NCBI GenBank assembly: GCA_018672475.1
Contig: JABHFS010000209.1
Coordinates: 1 to 50,628 of the forward strand
Length of the DNA: 50,628 nucleotides
Direction: 5' to 3'
DNA from: Gemmatimonadota bacterium
GTDB lineage: Bacteria; Latescibacterota; UBA2968; UBA8231
The notes under the pieces were generated by a model, which worked only from the letters and a program-made list of their open reading frames with translations, was not told the DNA's origin and ran no database searches. The position numbers and the translations under genes are program-made. This document shows, piece by piece, positions 30,964-39,348 of this stretch. The first letter of the stretch is position 1. The number at the start of each line of letters is the position of its first letter.

Positions 30964-33234
30964 TTACGCGTCTTTCCCGTTTACTTTCTGCATCGCCGCC
31001 AGCACGCGCGCCGGGTTTAGCGGCAAGTCGTCGATGCGTACGCCGATGGCGTCGTAGAGGGCGTTAGCTATGGCGGCTAGCGGCGGTACGATCGGCACTT
31101 CGCCGACGCCGCGCACGCCAAAGGGATGTCCCGGATTGTGGACCTCGACGATGACGGTGTCGATCATTGGTAGGTCGAGCGCGGTGGGCATGCGGTAGTC
31201 GAGGAAGCTGGAGTTGAGCATCTTGCCTTCGTCGTCGATGAAGTATTCTTCGCTGAGCGCCCAGCCGATGCCCTGGGCTGCGCCGCCCTGGATCTGGCCT
31301 TCGACATAGGACGGGTGCACGGCCTTGCCGGCGTCCTGCACGGCGGTGTAGCGCAGGATCTTTACCTTGCCGGTATCGGGGTCTACTTCGAGATCGACGA
31401 TGTGGGTGGCGATGGTCGGCCCGGCGCCAGACGGGTTGACACCGGCACTGGCGATGACGGGGCCGCCGGTGCTCTTTTGCTGTGCAGCGAGTTCGGCGAA
31501 GCTCAACGTCTCGCCGAGTGCGCTGCAATGGGCCGCGCCTTTTTCGTAGGTGACCTTATCGACTTCAGTTTCCCATAGTTCGGCGGCGCGGGCGATGAGC
31601 TGTTTTTTCATGTCGCAGGCGACTTCGTAGGCGGCCCAGCCGGTCTTGAAGGTTACGCCGCTGCCGGCCGAGTTGGAGGTCTGGCCAATGGAATCGGTAT
31701 CGGCGATTTGCGGTTTGACCTTCTCGACGGGAATGCCCAATACTTCGGCGAATTGTTGGGCGACGGAAGTGCGGGTGCCGCCGATGTCGGGCGAGCCCTC
31801 GGCGAGGTTGACGGTGCCGTCGGTATTGAGCGTGGCCACGGCGCTAGAGGGGCCGGAGCCATTGCCCCAGTAGCCGGAGGCAACGCCGCGGCCGCGGTAG
31901 GGCCCTTCGAGCTTGGAATGGTAGTGTGGGTGGTTTTTGGCGGCTTCGAGCACTTCGACAAAGCCTATTTTGGGCATCAGCGGGCCGAGGATGCGGCGGG
32001 TGCCCTCGCGGGCGCTGTTTTTGATGCGCAGCTCGATCGGGTCCATTTCGAGCTTCTCGGCGAGTTCGTCGAGTGCAGTCTCGAAGGCCAGCGCTGCCGG
32101 CGGTGAGCCGGGTGCGCGATAGGCGGCGCTTTTGGGGGTGTTGACGACGATATCGAAGCCCTCGATACGGGCGTTGGGAATATCGTAGCCGGTCATGATG
32201 CAACGCTCGCCGCCGCCGACCGAGGAGCCGGGAAAAAAGCCGGCGGTGTAGACCAGGGTCGCGTCGGCCGCCGTTAGCCGGCCGTCGCGCGTTGCACCGA
32301 GCTTGACGCGGATGCGGGAGCCGGAGGTCGGTCCTGTGCGTTCGAAGACCTCGGTGCGGGTCATCGTTAGTTTGACTGGGGCGTGGGCTTTGCGGGCCAG
32401 GGCCGCGGCTACCGGTTCGACATAGGCGCGCAGCTTAGCGCCGAAGCCACCGCCGATTTCCAGGGGGATGACTTTGATTTTGGAGACGGGTATGCCGAGT
32501 GCGCCGGCGGTGAAGTCGCGGATACTGAAATGGCCCTGGCTGCTCGACCAGACGGTCAGGTTGCCGTCGTCGTGCCACTGCGCGGTGCCCGAATGCGGCT
32601 CGATATACCCTTGGTGCACGGGTACGGTGGTGGTCTCGCGTTCGACGATGACCTCGGCCTCGGCGAAGCCCTGTGCGATATCGCCGAGCGTGGATTCGGA
32701 GCGGTTGGCGACGTTTTTGGAGGGGGCGTCGCCGGTGACGGGCGAGTGGGCGGGCAGATGCTCGTGCAGCACGGGCGCGCCTTCGCGCATGGCCTCTTCG
32801 GCGGTGAAGACGGCGGGCAGCACCTCATAATCGACTTCGATAAGATCGAGCGCTTCATCGGCGATATGTACGCTGGTGGCGCAGACGGCGGCGATGGGGT
32901 GGCCTTTGTAGAGGGCTTTGTCGCGGGCGAGCACGTTCATGAGTTTGAAACCGAAGTCGGCGTCGGCGTCGGGCAAGGGCGCGAGGTCGTCTGCGGTGAC
33001 GACGGCGCGCACACCGAGTAGGGCGAGCGCCTTGCTGGCGTCGATGGAAAGGATGCGGGCGTGCGCATGCGGGCTCTGCAGCGTACGGGCATAGAGTAGG
33101 CCTGGCAAGCGGATATCGGCACCGTAGTGGGCTTTCCCGGTGACCTTGTCGTGGCCGTCGTGGCGGATCGGTCGTTTGCCGACGGTGTCGTACTCGCGTG
33201 TGGAGAGGACGATATTGTTGGTGTCGGTGGTCAT
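30964..33234 (-). CDS. xanthine dehydrogenase-family molybdenum hydroxylase, large subunit
   Basis: A 756-residue Mo-cofactor subunit of the xanthine dehydrogenase / aldehyde oxidase / CO dehydrogenase family, which hydroxylates a substrate with water. The N-terminal hammerhead domain starts with GKRPIRHDGHDKVTG; EIGGGFGAKL and YRAPGSPPA are cofactor-binding blocks; the catalytic Glu fits GVRGVGEVPIVPP near residue 714. The CoxL motif is absent, so it is not a CO dehydrogenase. The 2Fe-2S and FAD subunits, normally encoded next to it, are not in the window. It lies 11 bp after the thioredoxin-like gene and GGAG precedes its ATG. Confidence 0.93.
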   Translation of the reverse strand: MTTDTNNIVLSTREYDTVGKRPIRHDGHDKVTGKAHYGADIRLPGLLYARTLQSPHAHARILSIDASKALALLGVRAVVTADDLAPLPDADADFGFKLMNVLARDKALYKGHPIAAVCATSVHIADEALDLIEVDYEVLPAVFTAEEAMREGAPVLHEHLPAHSPVTGDAPSKNVANRSESTLGDIAQGFAEAEVIVERETTTVPVHQGYIEPHSGTAQWHDDGNLTVWSSSQGHFSIRDFTAGALGIPVSKIKVIPLEIGGGFGAKLRAYVEPVAAALARKAHAPVKLTMTRTEVFERTGPTSGSRIRVKLGATRDGRLTAADATLVYTAGFFPGSSVGGGERCIMTGYDIPNARIEGFDIVVNTPKSAAYRAPGSPPAALAFETALDELAEKLEMDPIELRIKNSAREGTRRILGPLMPKIGFVEVLEAAKNHPHYHSKLEGPYRGRGVASGYWGNGSGPSSAVATLNTDGTVNLAEGSPDIGGTRTSVAQQFAEVLGIPVEKVKPQIADTDSIGQTSNSAGSGVTFKTGWAAYEVACDMKKQLIARAAELWETEVDKVTYEKGAAHCSALGETLSFAELAAQQKSTGGPVIASAGVNPSGAGPTIATHIVDLEVDPDTGKVKILRYTAVQDAGKAVHPSYVEGQIQGGAAQGIGWALSEEYFIDDEGKMLNSSFLDYRMPTALDLPMIDTVIVEVHNPGHPFGVRGVGEVPIVPPLAAIANALYDAIGVRIDDLPLNPARVLAAMQKVNGKDA

Positions 33235-33245
33235 AGTATACTCCG

Positions 33246-33767
33246 TTATATCCAGTTGCCGCAGTTGATTTCCGCGAGTAGTTGTGGGTCGCCGTAACGG
33301 ACTGCGTTGCGGCCGAGTTGCATCCAGCCGACACTGCGGTCGGGGTTGAGAATGAAAATAGCGGGCATCAGCTCTTGTTTTTTCTCGCTGAGGACCAGGT
33401 GCATCGACGTGCCAATTTCGAGGTTATTGTCGGGAATAAAGGGATAGGGGAAACCGGTGTTTTTCTGTATCGCCCTGAGCTCGTCGGCGGGCCCGGGCGA
33501 GAGCACGAGGAAACTCACCGAGCAGTGTTCGATTCGGTCGAGTTGTTTTTTGATGCGTATGAGCTGTTGTTGGCAGACCTGGCACCAGGTGGCCTTCAGC
33601 GTCACGACAACGACACGTTGGTTTTTGGCGAGTTTAGCGACGTCAATTTTTTTGCCGTTTGCCGCGATGACTTCGGCGGGGAATTTGCTATCGGGTAGGG
33701 GGGCTTCCGCGGCTTGGTGGGCACCTAATAGGAAGGGGAGCAATAGCAGCGGGAAGAACCTGCTCAT
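33246..33767 (-). CDS. exported thioredoxin/peroxiredoxin-like protein
   Basis: A 173-residue thioredoxin-fold protein. Residues 1-20 form a clear signal peptide (MSRFFPLLLLPFLLGAHQAA), so it acts outside the cytoplasm. The redox motif is TWCQVCQQQ (C62, C65), in the AhpC/TSA or TlpA style; VSFLVLSPGPADEL and PAIFILNPD are the following core strands. I start at the ATG at 33767, which overlaps the sulfatase stop as ATGA; the frame to 33857 would lie within the sulfatase gene. It stands between a sulfatase and a molybdenum hydroxylase gene. The role may be to reduce a disulfide or peroxide in the envelope. Confidence 0.88.
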   Translation of the reverse strand: MSRFFPLLLLPFLLGAHQAAEAPLPDSKFPAEVIAANGKKIDVAKLAKNQRVVVVTLKATWCQVCQQQLIRIKKQLDRIEHCSVSFLVLSPGPADELRAIQKNTGFPYPFIPDNNLEIGTSMHLVLSEKKQELMPAIFILNPDRSVGWMQLGRNAVRYGDPQLLAEINCGNWI

Positions 33768-35239
33768 GAGCGCTTTCTCGAAACGCTGCGGCCGGCCTTC
33801 TTGTACGTTCCCAATATCTCTGTCAGTTCGGCGACGACCCGAGGACGGATATCCCACAGGTTGTGTTGCTCGCCGGGGTCGTCAAAAAGATTGTAGAGTT
33901 GGCCAGGAGTCCGGGGCACGGGCACTGCGCCCACCGGCGGCGGCCAGCCGCCTGAGCCGGTCGTCTCGAAAATACATTTCCACTCCGATTGGCGCAGCGA
34001 GAAAACGCCATCGCCCGAGTGATGCACCAGGTCGGGGCGCAGTGGTTTACCGATTCGCTCGCCGCATAACGCCGGGCAGAGATCGAAACTGTCTTCGGCC
34101 GCGTCTTCGGGCAGTTCGTAGTCGCAGATGCCCGCCCAAGTGGCCATAAAGTCGGTCAGACAGACCAATTCGTCGCTGGTCGAGTGCGCGGGGATATGCT
34201 CGGGCCAGCGGGCGAGCAGGGGTTCGCGGTGTCCACCTTCCCAGATATGGGATTTGTAACCGCGCAAGTCGCCGCAGGATTGATGACGGTAGGTATTGTA
34301 GGAGACTGGGCCGGTGCGGTCGCCGGGCAATGCGCCATTGTCGCTGGTGACGACGAGCAGGGTATTGTCGGCCAGGCCGCTGACTTCGAGCGCGTCGATC
34401 ACCTGGCCGACCATCCAATCGAAGAGCCAGACCAGGTCGCCGCGCGGGCCGGCATCGCTTTTGTTGCGGGCGAACTCGGGCACGACGCTTTCTTCGCAAG
34501 GTTCATGCGGGGCGTCGGAGCAAAGGTAGAGGAAGAAGGGCTCTGCTGGGTTTTGTGCGCGTTGCTCGATATATTCGACGGCTTTGCGGGCGATTTCAGG
34601 GTCGGCGTTCTGATGGCGCCAACGGGGAGCCATCATGCCTGGACGACTGGTAAAGACGGGGTCGTCGTGGTAGACGCTCGGTTCGATGACGAAGCGGTCG
34701 TTCTCGATAAAACCATAGGGCGGCTGGCAGGTAGGGCAGCCGGAGGTGCCGTAGAAATAGTCGAAGCCGAGTTCGGTGGGCCCGCCTTTGAGGGGTTGGG
34801 AGAAATCGATTTTCTCTTCGAATTCGCGCTCGGCGTTTTCCCAGGGCAGGGGCCGGTCGAAATCGATATCTTCGCCTGCTTTAGCCGAGTAGCCCAAGCC
34901 CAAGTGCCATTTGCCGATGCAGGCAGTGTGGTAGCCGGCGGCTTTGAGCATTGAGGCGGCGGTTAGTCTTTCGGGTTCGATTAAGGGCGGCTCGTAGCCG
35001 AAGAGCACTGAGCTTTTGAGAGCGGAACGCCAGCAATAGCGGCCGGTGAGGACTCCGTAGCGCGTCGGGGTGCAGACGGCGGAGGGCGAATGCGCGTCGG
35101 TGAAGCGCATACCCTCGTGGGCCAGGCGGTCCATATTCGGGGTGGGGATCTTCGACTGGGGGTTATAACAGCCCACATCGCCGTAGCCCATGTCGTCGGC
35201 CATGATAAATATGATGTTGGGGTTTTGCGGTGCCGACAT
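33764..35239 (-). CDS. sulfatase, formylglycine type (no signal peptide)
   Basis: A 491-residue sulfatase. The modification motif is CTPTR (C56) followed by YGVLTGRY; metal ligands appear as MADDMGYGD (D15, D16) and VTSDNGALPGDR; IGKWHLGLG and SDAPHEP are active-site blocks. As with the other sulfatase in the window there is no export signal: the first beta strand begins at residue 8. It resembles the arylsulfatase A group by the WEGGHREPLLARWP block. It is the first gene of the operon with the exported thioredoxin-like protein and the Mo-hydroxylase. About 200 bp upstream separate it from the phosphohistidine-domain gene. Confidence 0.93.
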   Translation of the reverse strand: MSAPQNPNIIFIMADDMGYGDVGCYNPQSKIPTPNMDRLAHEGMRFTDAHSPSAVCTPTRYGVLTGRYCWRSALKSSVLFGYEPPLIEPERLTAASMLKAAGYHTACIGKWHLGLGYSAKAGEDIDFDRPLPWENAEREFEEKIDFSQPLKGGPTELGFDYFYGTSGCPTCQPPYGFIENDRFVIEPSVYHDDPVFTSRPGMMAPRWRHQNADPEIARKAVEYIEQRAQNPAEPFFLYLCSDAPHEPCEESVVPEFARNKSDAGPRGDLVWLFDWMVGQVIDALEVSGLADNTLLVVTSDNGALPGDRTGPVSYNTYRHQSCGDLRGYKSHIWEGGHREPLLARWPEHIPAHSTSDELVCLTDFMATWAGICDYELPEDAAEDSFDLCPALCGERIGKPLRPDLVHHSGDGVFSLRQSEWKCIFETTGSGGWPPPVGAVPVPRTPGQLYNLFDDPGEQHNLWDIRPRVVAELTEILGTYKKAGRSVSRKRS

Positions 35240-35440
35240 TGCTTGCCTAACCAGAGAGAGGAAGTCTCTATTGCGAGCTTAAAGTATAGTAAGATAGAGA
35301 AGACCGGAGCAAGTCTTGGGGGCAAGGGGTATTCGGCGGGCAAAAGCCGCTATTTGCGAGACGGGGGATCGCCATTGGCGGAATGCGCCTTTGTTGGGTC
35401 CGGGGCGTGATGTGGGCAGGGTGTATTGTATTTACGCGGC

Positions 35441-37069
35441 CTACTCTACAAGCCGCACCGTACCGGCGTCGCCGTCGATTTCTATCCACTGGCCATCGGC
35501 GATTTGTCGGCGGGCGTCGCTCAAACTGACGACGGCCGGGACGCGATATTCGCGTGCGACGACGGCGCAGTGGCTCAAGGCTCCGCCGATTTCGGTGACG
35601 AGCCCGCCCGCGATGGCGAAGAGCGGGGTGAGGGAGGGGCCGGTTGACTGCGCGACGAGGATTTCGCCGGCAGCTAGGGTGTGGGCGTCGGCGATGGAGG
35701 TCACTATTCTGGCGGGACCACACGCAGTGCCCGGTGCGCCGGGTTGGCCGCGCAGTAGTCCGGGCTCGTCGGGTGGCGGTGGTTCGCTGGTCGTGTCGGT
35801 GTCTTCCGGCGGCGGTTCGACGCCAAGGTGGGGCGGTGGTTCGATGGCGCTAAATTGTTCTAATGCGGTCTGTCGGGAGGCGATTAAAGCGCGCAGATCT
35901 TCGCTCAGATTATTAGCGAATGCGGTGCGGACTTCGTCTACATGTAAGTGCAGCACATCTTCGGCGGACACTATGATACCGGCCGCGACCAGACGGCGAC
36001 CGGCCGCGAGCATTAAGCGGCGCACCCGACTGGTGCAGCTATAATCGATCCAGAAGTTGTGGTTTTCGCGCAGCATTTCGGAAACGTGGGCGAGGTCGAG
36101 CAGTTTTTCGAAGCGGTCCCGCGCTGTTTGCGGATAGCCCTGCAATTGTCCGCGTACTTCGCTCAGAGCCTGTTCGCGTTCGGCTGTCTGCGCTGTGAAT
36201 ACAGCTTCCGGGTCGCGTTCGGTGGACAGGTAGCCGCGCAGCATGACGAATACCGGCGTCGGGTCTTCGATCCAGGTGGGATATTGCAACCCCCAGTGGT
36301 TGCCTCGGTGACCGAAGGCGGCGAGGAACTCGTCGAGTGCGGCGAGAAAGTCTTTACCTATAGTCGATCGCTCCAATGCGGCGCGGATTTTGTCGGCTGA
36401 GTTTTCGTTGATGGTCTCAGCGAATTCACGCGGCAGGCGCTGGCTCAAATCCCATAGGGCCTGGCCCATTGCCGTTGTCTTGTTAGGCAGCCCTTGTACC
36501 AGGCGACGGACGACGGCAAGATCGCAATCCTCGCCGAAGAGCTCTTTGTAATAATTGGTGAAGGTTTCGCGTCCGTGCCCGGAGTCGAGGCGAAAGTGCA
36601 GGGTCCATATTCGCAATAGCCAGTCCCAGGTCTCGTCCATATGCTGTTGCAATTGCGTGGTCGATGCCGCTTCGAGGTCAAAGCGGTCCCAGCGCTCGAT
36701 ATAATCTTGGATCTCCGGCAGGAATTCTTCTTGCCAATGCGTCTGCACGTTTTCGCCAAAGGCCGCTCGTGCCTCTTCGGCCTTTTTATTAGCCGCCTCT
36801 TCTTCGTCGGGCTCGACCGTCAGCTTGAATGCCATGTAGATATAGTTATTGATCCAGCACAGCAGGGCTTGCCTGGGTGCGCCGCTGTATTCCCGCGAGT
36901 GATCCATGCCATTCCAGACGGTCAACCAGAAATCTCCGGCCAGCGCCGGCATGGCTTCGGGGCAGTGCATGTATTCCCGTTGCCAGGCAAGCGTTTTGTC
37001 CTGCGGATCCGGCCAGGCAACGGGGAAGTTCTCGGAAATGGGAATCGGGGTGCCGGTGCTTTCGGGCAT
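35441..37069 (-). CDS. stand-alone PEP-utilizing mobile (phosphohistidine) domain protein
   Basis: A 542-residue protein. The C-terminal 100 residues are the swivelling phosphohistidine domain of PEP synthase, PPDK and rifampicin phosphotransferase, with the phospho-accepting His in GGALSHCAVVARE (H500) and VPAVV after it. The N-terminal 400 residues are helical and resemble the middle part of PEP-synthase-like proteins, but no ATP-grasp nucleotide-binding domain is present. A Pro/Glu-rich linker (about 415-445) joins the two. AGGAAC precedes the ATG. Without the ATP-grasp domain it could only relay a phosphate made elsewhere or have lost the activity. Confidence 0.84.
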   Translation of the reverse strand: MPESTGTPIPISENFPVAWPDPQDKTLAWQREYMHCPEAMPALAGDFWLTVWNGMDHSREYSGAPRQALLCWINNYIYMAFKLTVEPDEEEAANKKAEEARAAFGENVQTHWQEEFLPEIQDYIERWDRFDLEAASTTQLQQHMDETWDWLLRIWTLHFRLDSGHGRETFTNYYKELFGEDCDLAVVRRLVQGLPNKTTAMGQALWDLSQRLPREFAETINENSADKIRAALERSTIGKDFLAALDEFLAAFGHRGNHWGLQYPTWIEDPTPVFVMLRGYLSTERDPEAVFTAQTAEREQALSEVRGQLQGYPQTARDRFEKLLDLAHVSEMLRENHNFWIDYSCTSRVRRLMLAAGRRLVAAGIIVSAEDVLHLHVDEVRTAFANNLSEDLRALIASRQTALEQFSAIEPPPHLGVEPPPEDTDTTSEPPPPDEPGLLRGQPGAPGTACGPARIVTSIADAHTLAAGEILVAQSTGPSLTPLFAIAGGLVTEIGGALSHCAVVAREYRVPAVVSLSDARRQIADGQWIEIDGDAGTVRLVE

Positions 37070-37140
37070 GAACGAGTTCCTGGATGATTTAAGTGTTGAT
37101 ATGGGGCCGGCTATATGGCAAAAAATGCATGGGCCCGGCG

Positions 37141-38160
37141 TTAGGTGCGGCCGGCTAATAGTTCCGAGAGCAGCGGGTAAAAGGCTTCGGCCTGGCGCCT
37201 GAAACCTAAATCTGTTGGGTGCGAGCCGTCGACGGTGTCGTCGCCGTCGGCCCCGAGCAGCTGTTCACCTTCCATATAATGTAGGTCGTTTACGTTTTGT
37301 AATTCGGCGAAGGCTTGGCGCAGTGCGGCGCGGCTGCTGCGATTGCGTTCGGCGCGGTCCTGATGTAAAAAAGCGTCGGAGTAGGTGCGGTCCTCGACGA
37401 GTAGGATCGGTGTTTCGGGATGGGCTGCGCGCAGAATGCGCACTAGTTCGGGGGCGCGCACTGCAACCTCGTCGGCTGTCATATTGGGTAGACAGTCGAT
37501 GACGTAGAGGGCTGGGTCCAGCTCGGCCAATAATTCGGCGACTTCGCGTTCCATTTTGCCATTGCCGGAAAAACCGAGGTTGATCGTGGGTCGGTCGAGC
37601 ATGCGGCCGAGTATGGCTGGGTGGCAGGTGCCCGGCCGCGAGGCGCAGCCGCCCTGGGTGATTGAGGTGCCGTAGAAGACGACGGGCCGCGTATCGCGGG
37701 TGGGCATAGGTTCGAGCGAGGCGGCTTTGGGTACGCCGAGCTCTACGGAAGTTACGCCATTGTAGAGGGGCAGGTAGAGTATGTACTCGCGCTGGCCTTT
37801 GGGGAGGTCACCGCAGAGTTGGGCTTCGTTGTCGGGAAAGGCCTCCGGGCGGCCGGTGCCGAGCCAGCGCCAGGTGTCGTCCATACGGACATAGAGGTCG
37901 ACGCCGCTGACACCGGTGGCGGGCATGTGCACCATGGCCAGCGATTCTTTGCGCAGGCTCCAGCGCGCGTGGATCGCAGTGGCGTCGCTTGTGAAGCGGG
38001 CGCAGATTCCGGCGCTGTCGCGGCTGAGGTTCCACACCGGGTCGCGCACGGTGCCTTCGGCGCGGACGGGCAGGCGGTCGTAGAAATTGCGGGTGTCGGT
38101 CCAGCCTTTGCCCTCTATGCTTAGGGTCGTGAGGTCATGCCAGTGTAGATTGTCGGTCAT
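37141..38160 (-). CDS. SGNH-type esterase/lipase with N-terminal sandwich domain
   Basis: A 339-residue SGNH hydrolase. Block I is VFYGTSITQGG (S166), block II INLGFSGNG, and block V DGSHPTDLGF supplies D311 and H314. The N-terminal 150 residues are a beta-sandwich of the sort that precedes SGNH_hydro_3-type esterases (WNLSRDSAG, MPATGVSGVDLYVR). I start at the ATG at 38160 after AAGGAA; the longer frame to 38373 would cover the end of the dehydrogenase gene. No signal peptide is seen. It follows the MDR dehydrogenase by 16 bp. It probably removes an acyl group from a sugar. Confidence 0.9.
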   Translation of the reverse strand: MTDNLHWHDLTTLSIEGKGWTDTRNFYDRLPVRAEGTVRDPVWNLSRDSAGICARFTSDATAIHARWSLRKESLAMVHMPATGVSGVDLYVRMDDTWRWLGTGRPEAFPDNEAQLCGDLPKGQREYILYLPLYNGVTSVELGVPKAASLEPMPTRDTRPVVFYGTSITQGGCASRPGTCHPAILGRMLDRPTINLGFSGNGKMEREVAELLAELDPALYVIDCLPNMTADEVAVRAPELVRILRAAHPETPILLVEDRTYSDAFLHQDRAERNRSSRAALRQAFAELQNVNDLHYMEGEQLLGADGDDTVDGSHPTDLGFRRQAEAFYPLLSELLAGRT

Positions 38161-38176
38161 CTTAGGTTCCTTATTG

Positions 38177-39208
38177 TTACTGCGTGTGGTCGATGCCGAG
38201 TTTGATTGAGCGCTCGGGGTGTTCGTTGATTTCGTGGTAGGCGTCGGCGGCTTGCGCGAAAGGCACGATGGGGTCGACGAGGTCGTCGGCATTGAGGTGG
38301 CCTTCGACCAGCAGCGCCAGCGACTCTTCGCGGATACGGGCGAAGGTCCAACTGGCTTGCGGCAGAGGCTCACTGCAGGCGCGGCTGGAGATGACCTGGA
38401 TGCGGTTGCGGTGCCACTCGCCGGCTAGGCGCAGGCCTTGATCGCCGTGGTAGTAGGCGGTCGAGACGAGGGTGCCGGCATAGCAGGTGGAGCGTATCGC
38501 GTCTTCGAAGGCGCGGTAGGACCCGCTGGTTTCGAAGGTGATATCGGCGCCGGTCTTGTCGGTTAACTGTTTGATCTGTAGACCGGCGTCGACTTCTGAG
38601 GGGTCCAGAGCCAAGTCGGCGCCGTGGCGCAGGGCGGCGGCGCGCCGCCGCTCAATGGGGTCGACTGCGACCACCCAGCGGGCACCGCAAAGACGCGCCG
38701 CCTGCGCCACCATTAGGCCGATGGCCCCCAAGCCGAAGACCGCAACCCTATCGCCCAAACGCACCGGGCCGTCGCGCACCGCGCCGAGGGCAAAGTCCGC
38801 CGGGTCCCAGTACATGATGGCTTGAGGTGAGACGTCTTCAGGTGCTTTTTGCAGGCGGGTGGCCGAGATGGTATGTGTTTCGCGGATGGGCAAGTGGGCG
38901 AAGACCCGGTCGTCTATTTTCAGCGTTTCGACTTCGGTGCCGACCTCAGTGACAACACCCAAACATATATTACCGAGGTTGTGCAGGAAGGAATCACCGG
39001 TCGATTCGCCGCGGCGGTGCAGGCGCAGCTCGCGGTCCCAGCGGTCGGAGGCGTCGGGCGTGTCGGCGCGGAAGCCGCGCAACTCGGTGCCGTGTTTGAC
39101 TGAGCTGAAGAGGCTCTTTATGCGGACTTCATTGGGCGCGAGGAGTGGTTCTTCATAGGGAGAGAGAATGGCGTGGCCGGGGGCATCGGCGATGAGTTCG
39201 AGGGGCAT
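38177..39208 (-). CDS. medium-chain dehydrogenase/reductase (MDR), zinc-type family
   Basis: A 343-residue alcohol-dehydrogenase-like protein. The Rossmann motif is VFGLGAIGLMVAQ (G159, G161, G164), preceded by LGDRVAV. SSVKHGTE replaces the catalytic-zinc Cys region and no structural-zinc Cys quartet is visible, so it may be zinc-free or bind zinc through other residues, as in several threonine- or bacteriochlorophyll-type MDR proteins. It is the first gene of the unit with the SGNH esterase and AGGA precedes the ATG. It is divergent from phosphofructokinase across 140 bp. Confidence 0.88.
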   Translation of the reverse strand: MPLELIADAPGHAILSPYEEPLLAPNEVRIKSLFSSVKHGTELRGFRADTPDASDRWDRELRLHRRGESTGDSFLHNLGNICLGVVTEVGTEVETLKIDDRVFAHLPIRETHTISATRLQKAPEDVSPQAIMYWDPADFALGAVRDGPVRLGDRVAVFGLGAIGLMVAQAARLCGARWVVAVDPIERRRAAALRHGADLALDPSEVDAGLQIKQLTDKTGADITFETSGSYRAFEDAIRSTCYAGTLVSTAYYHGDQGLRLAGEWHRNRIQVISSRACSEPLPQASWTFARIREESLALLVEGHLNADDLVDPIVPFAQAADAYHEINEHPERSIKLGIDHTQ

Positions 39209-39348
39209 GGTCAGCGGTCCTGTCGTCGGGTGGGAGAGGGAGTTTACTTATAGTAGCTGCCTGGTGCAATCGTTTTGAGCGTTTGAGTGTGTATTTGCAG
39301 GAATGCAGTTATACTTAAGGGACCACTTATTTATACAAAAGGATGCAC

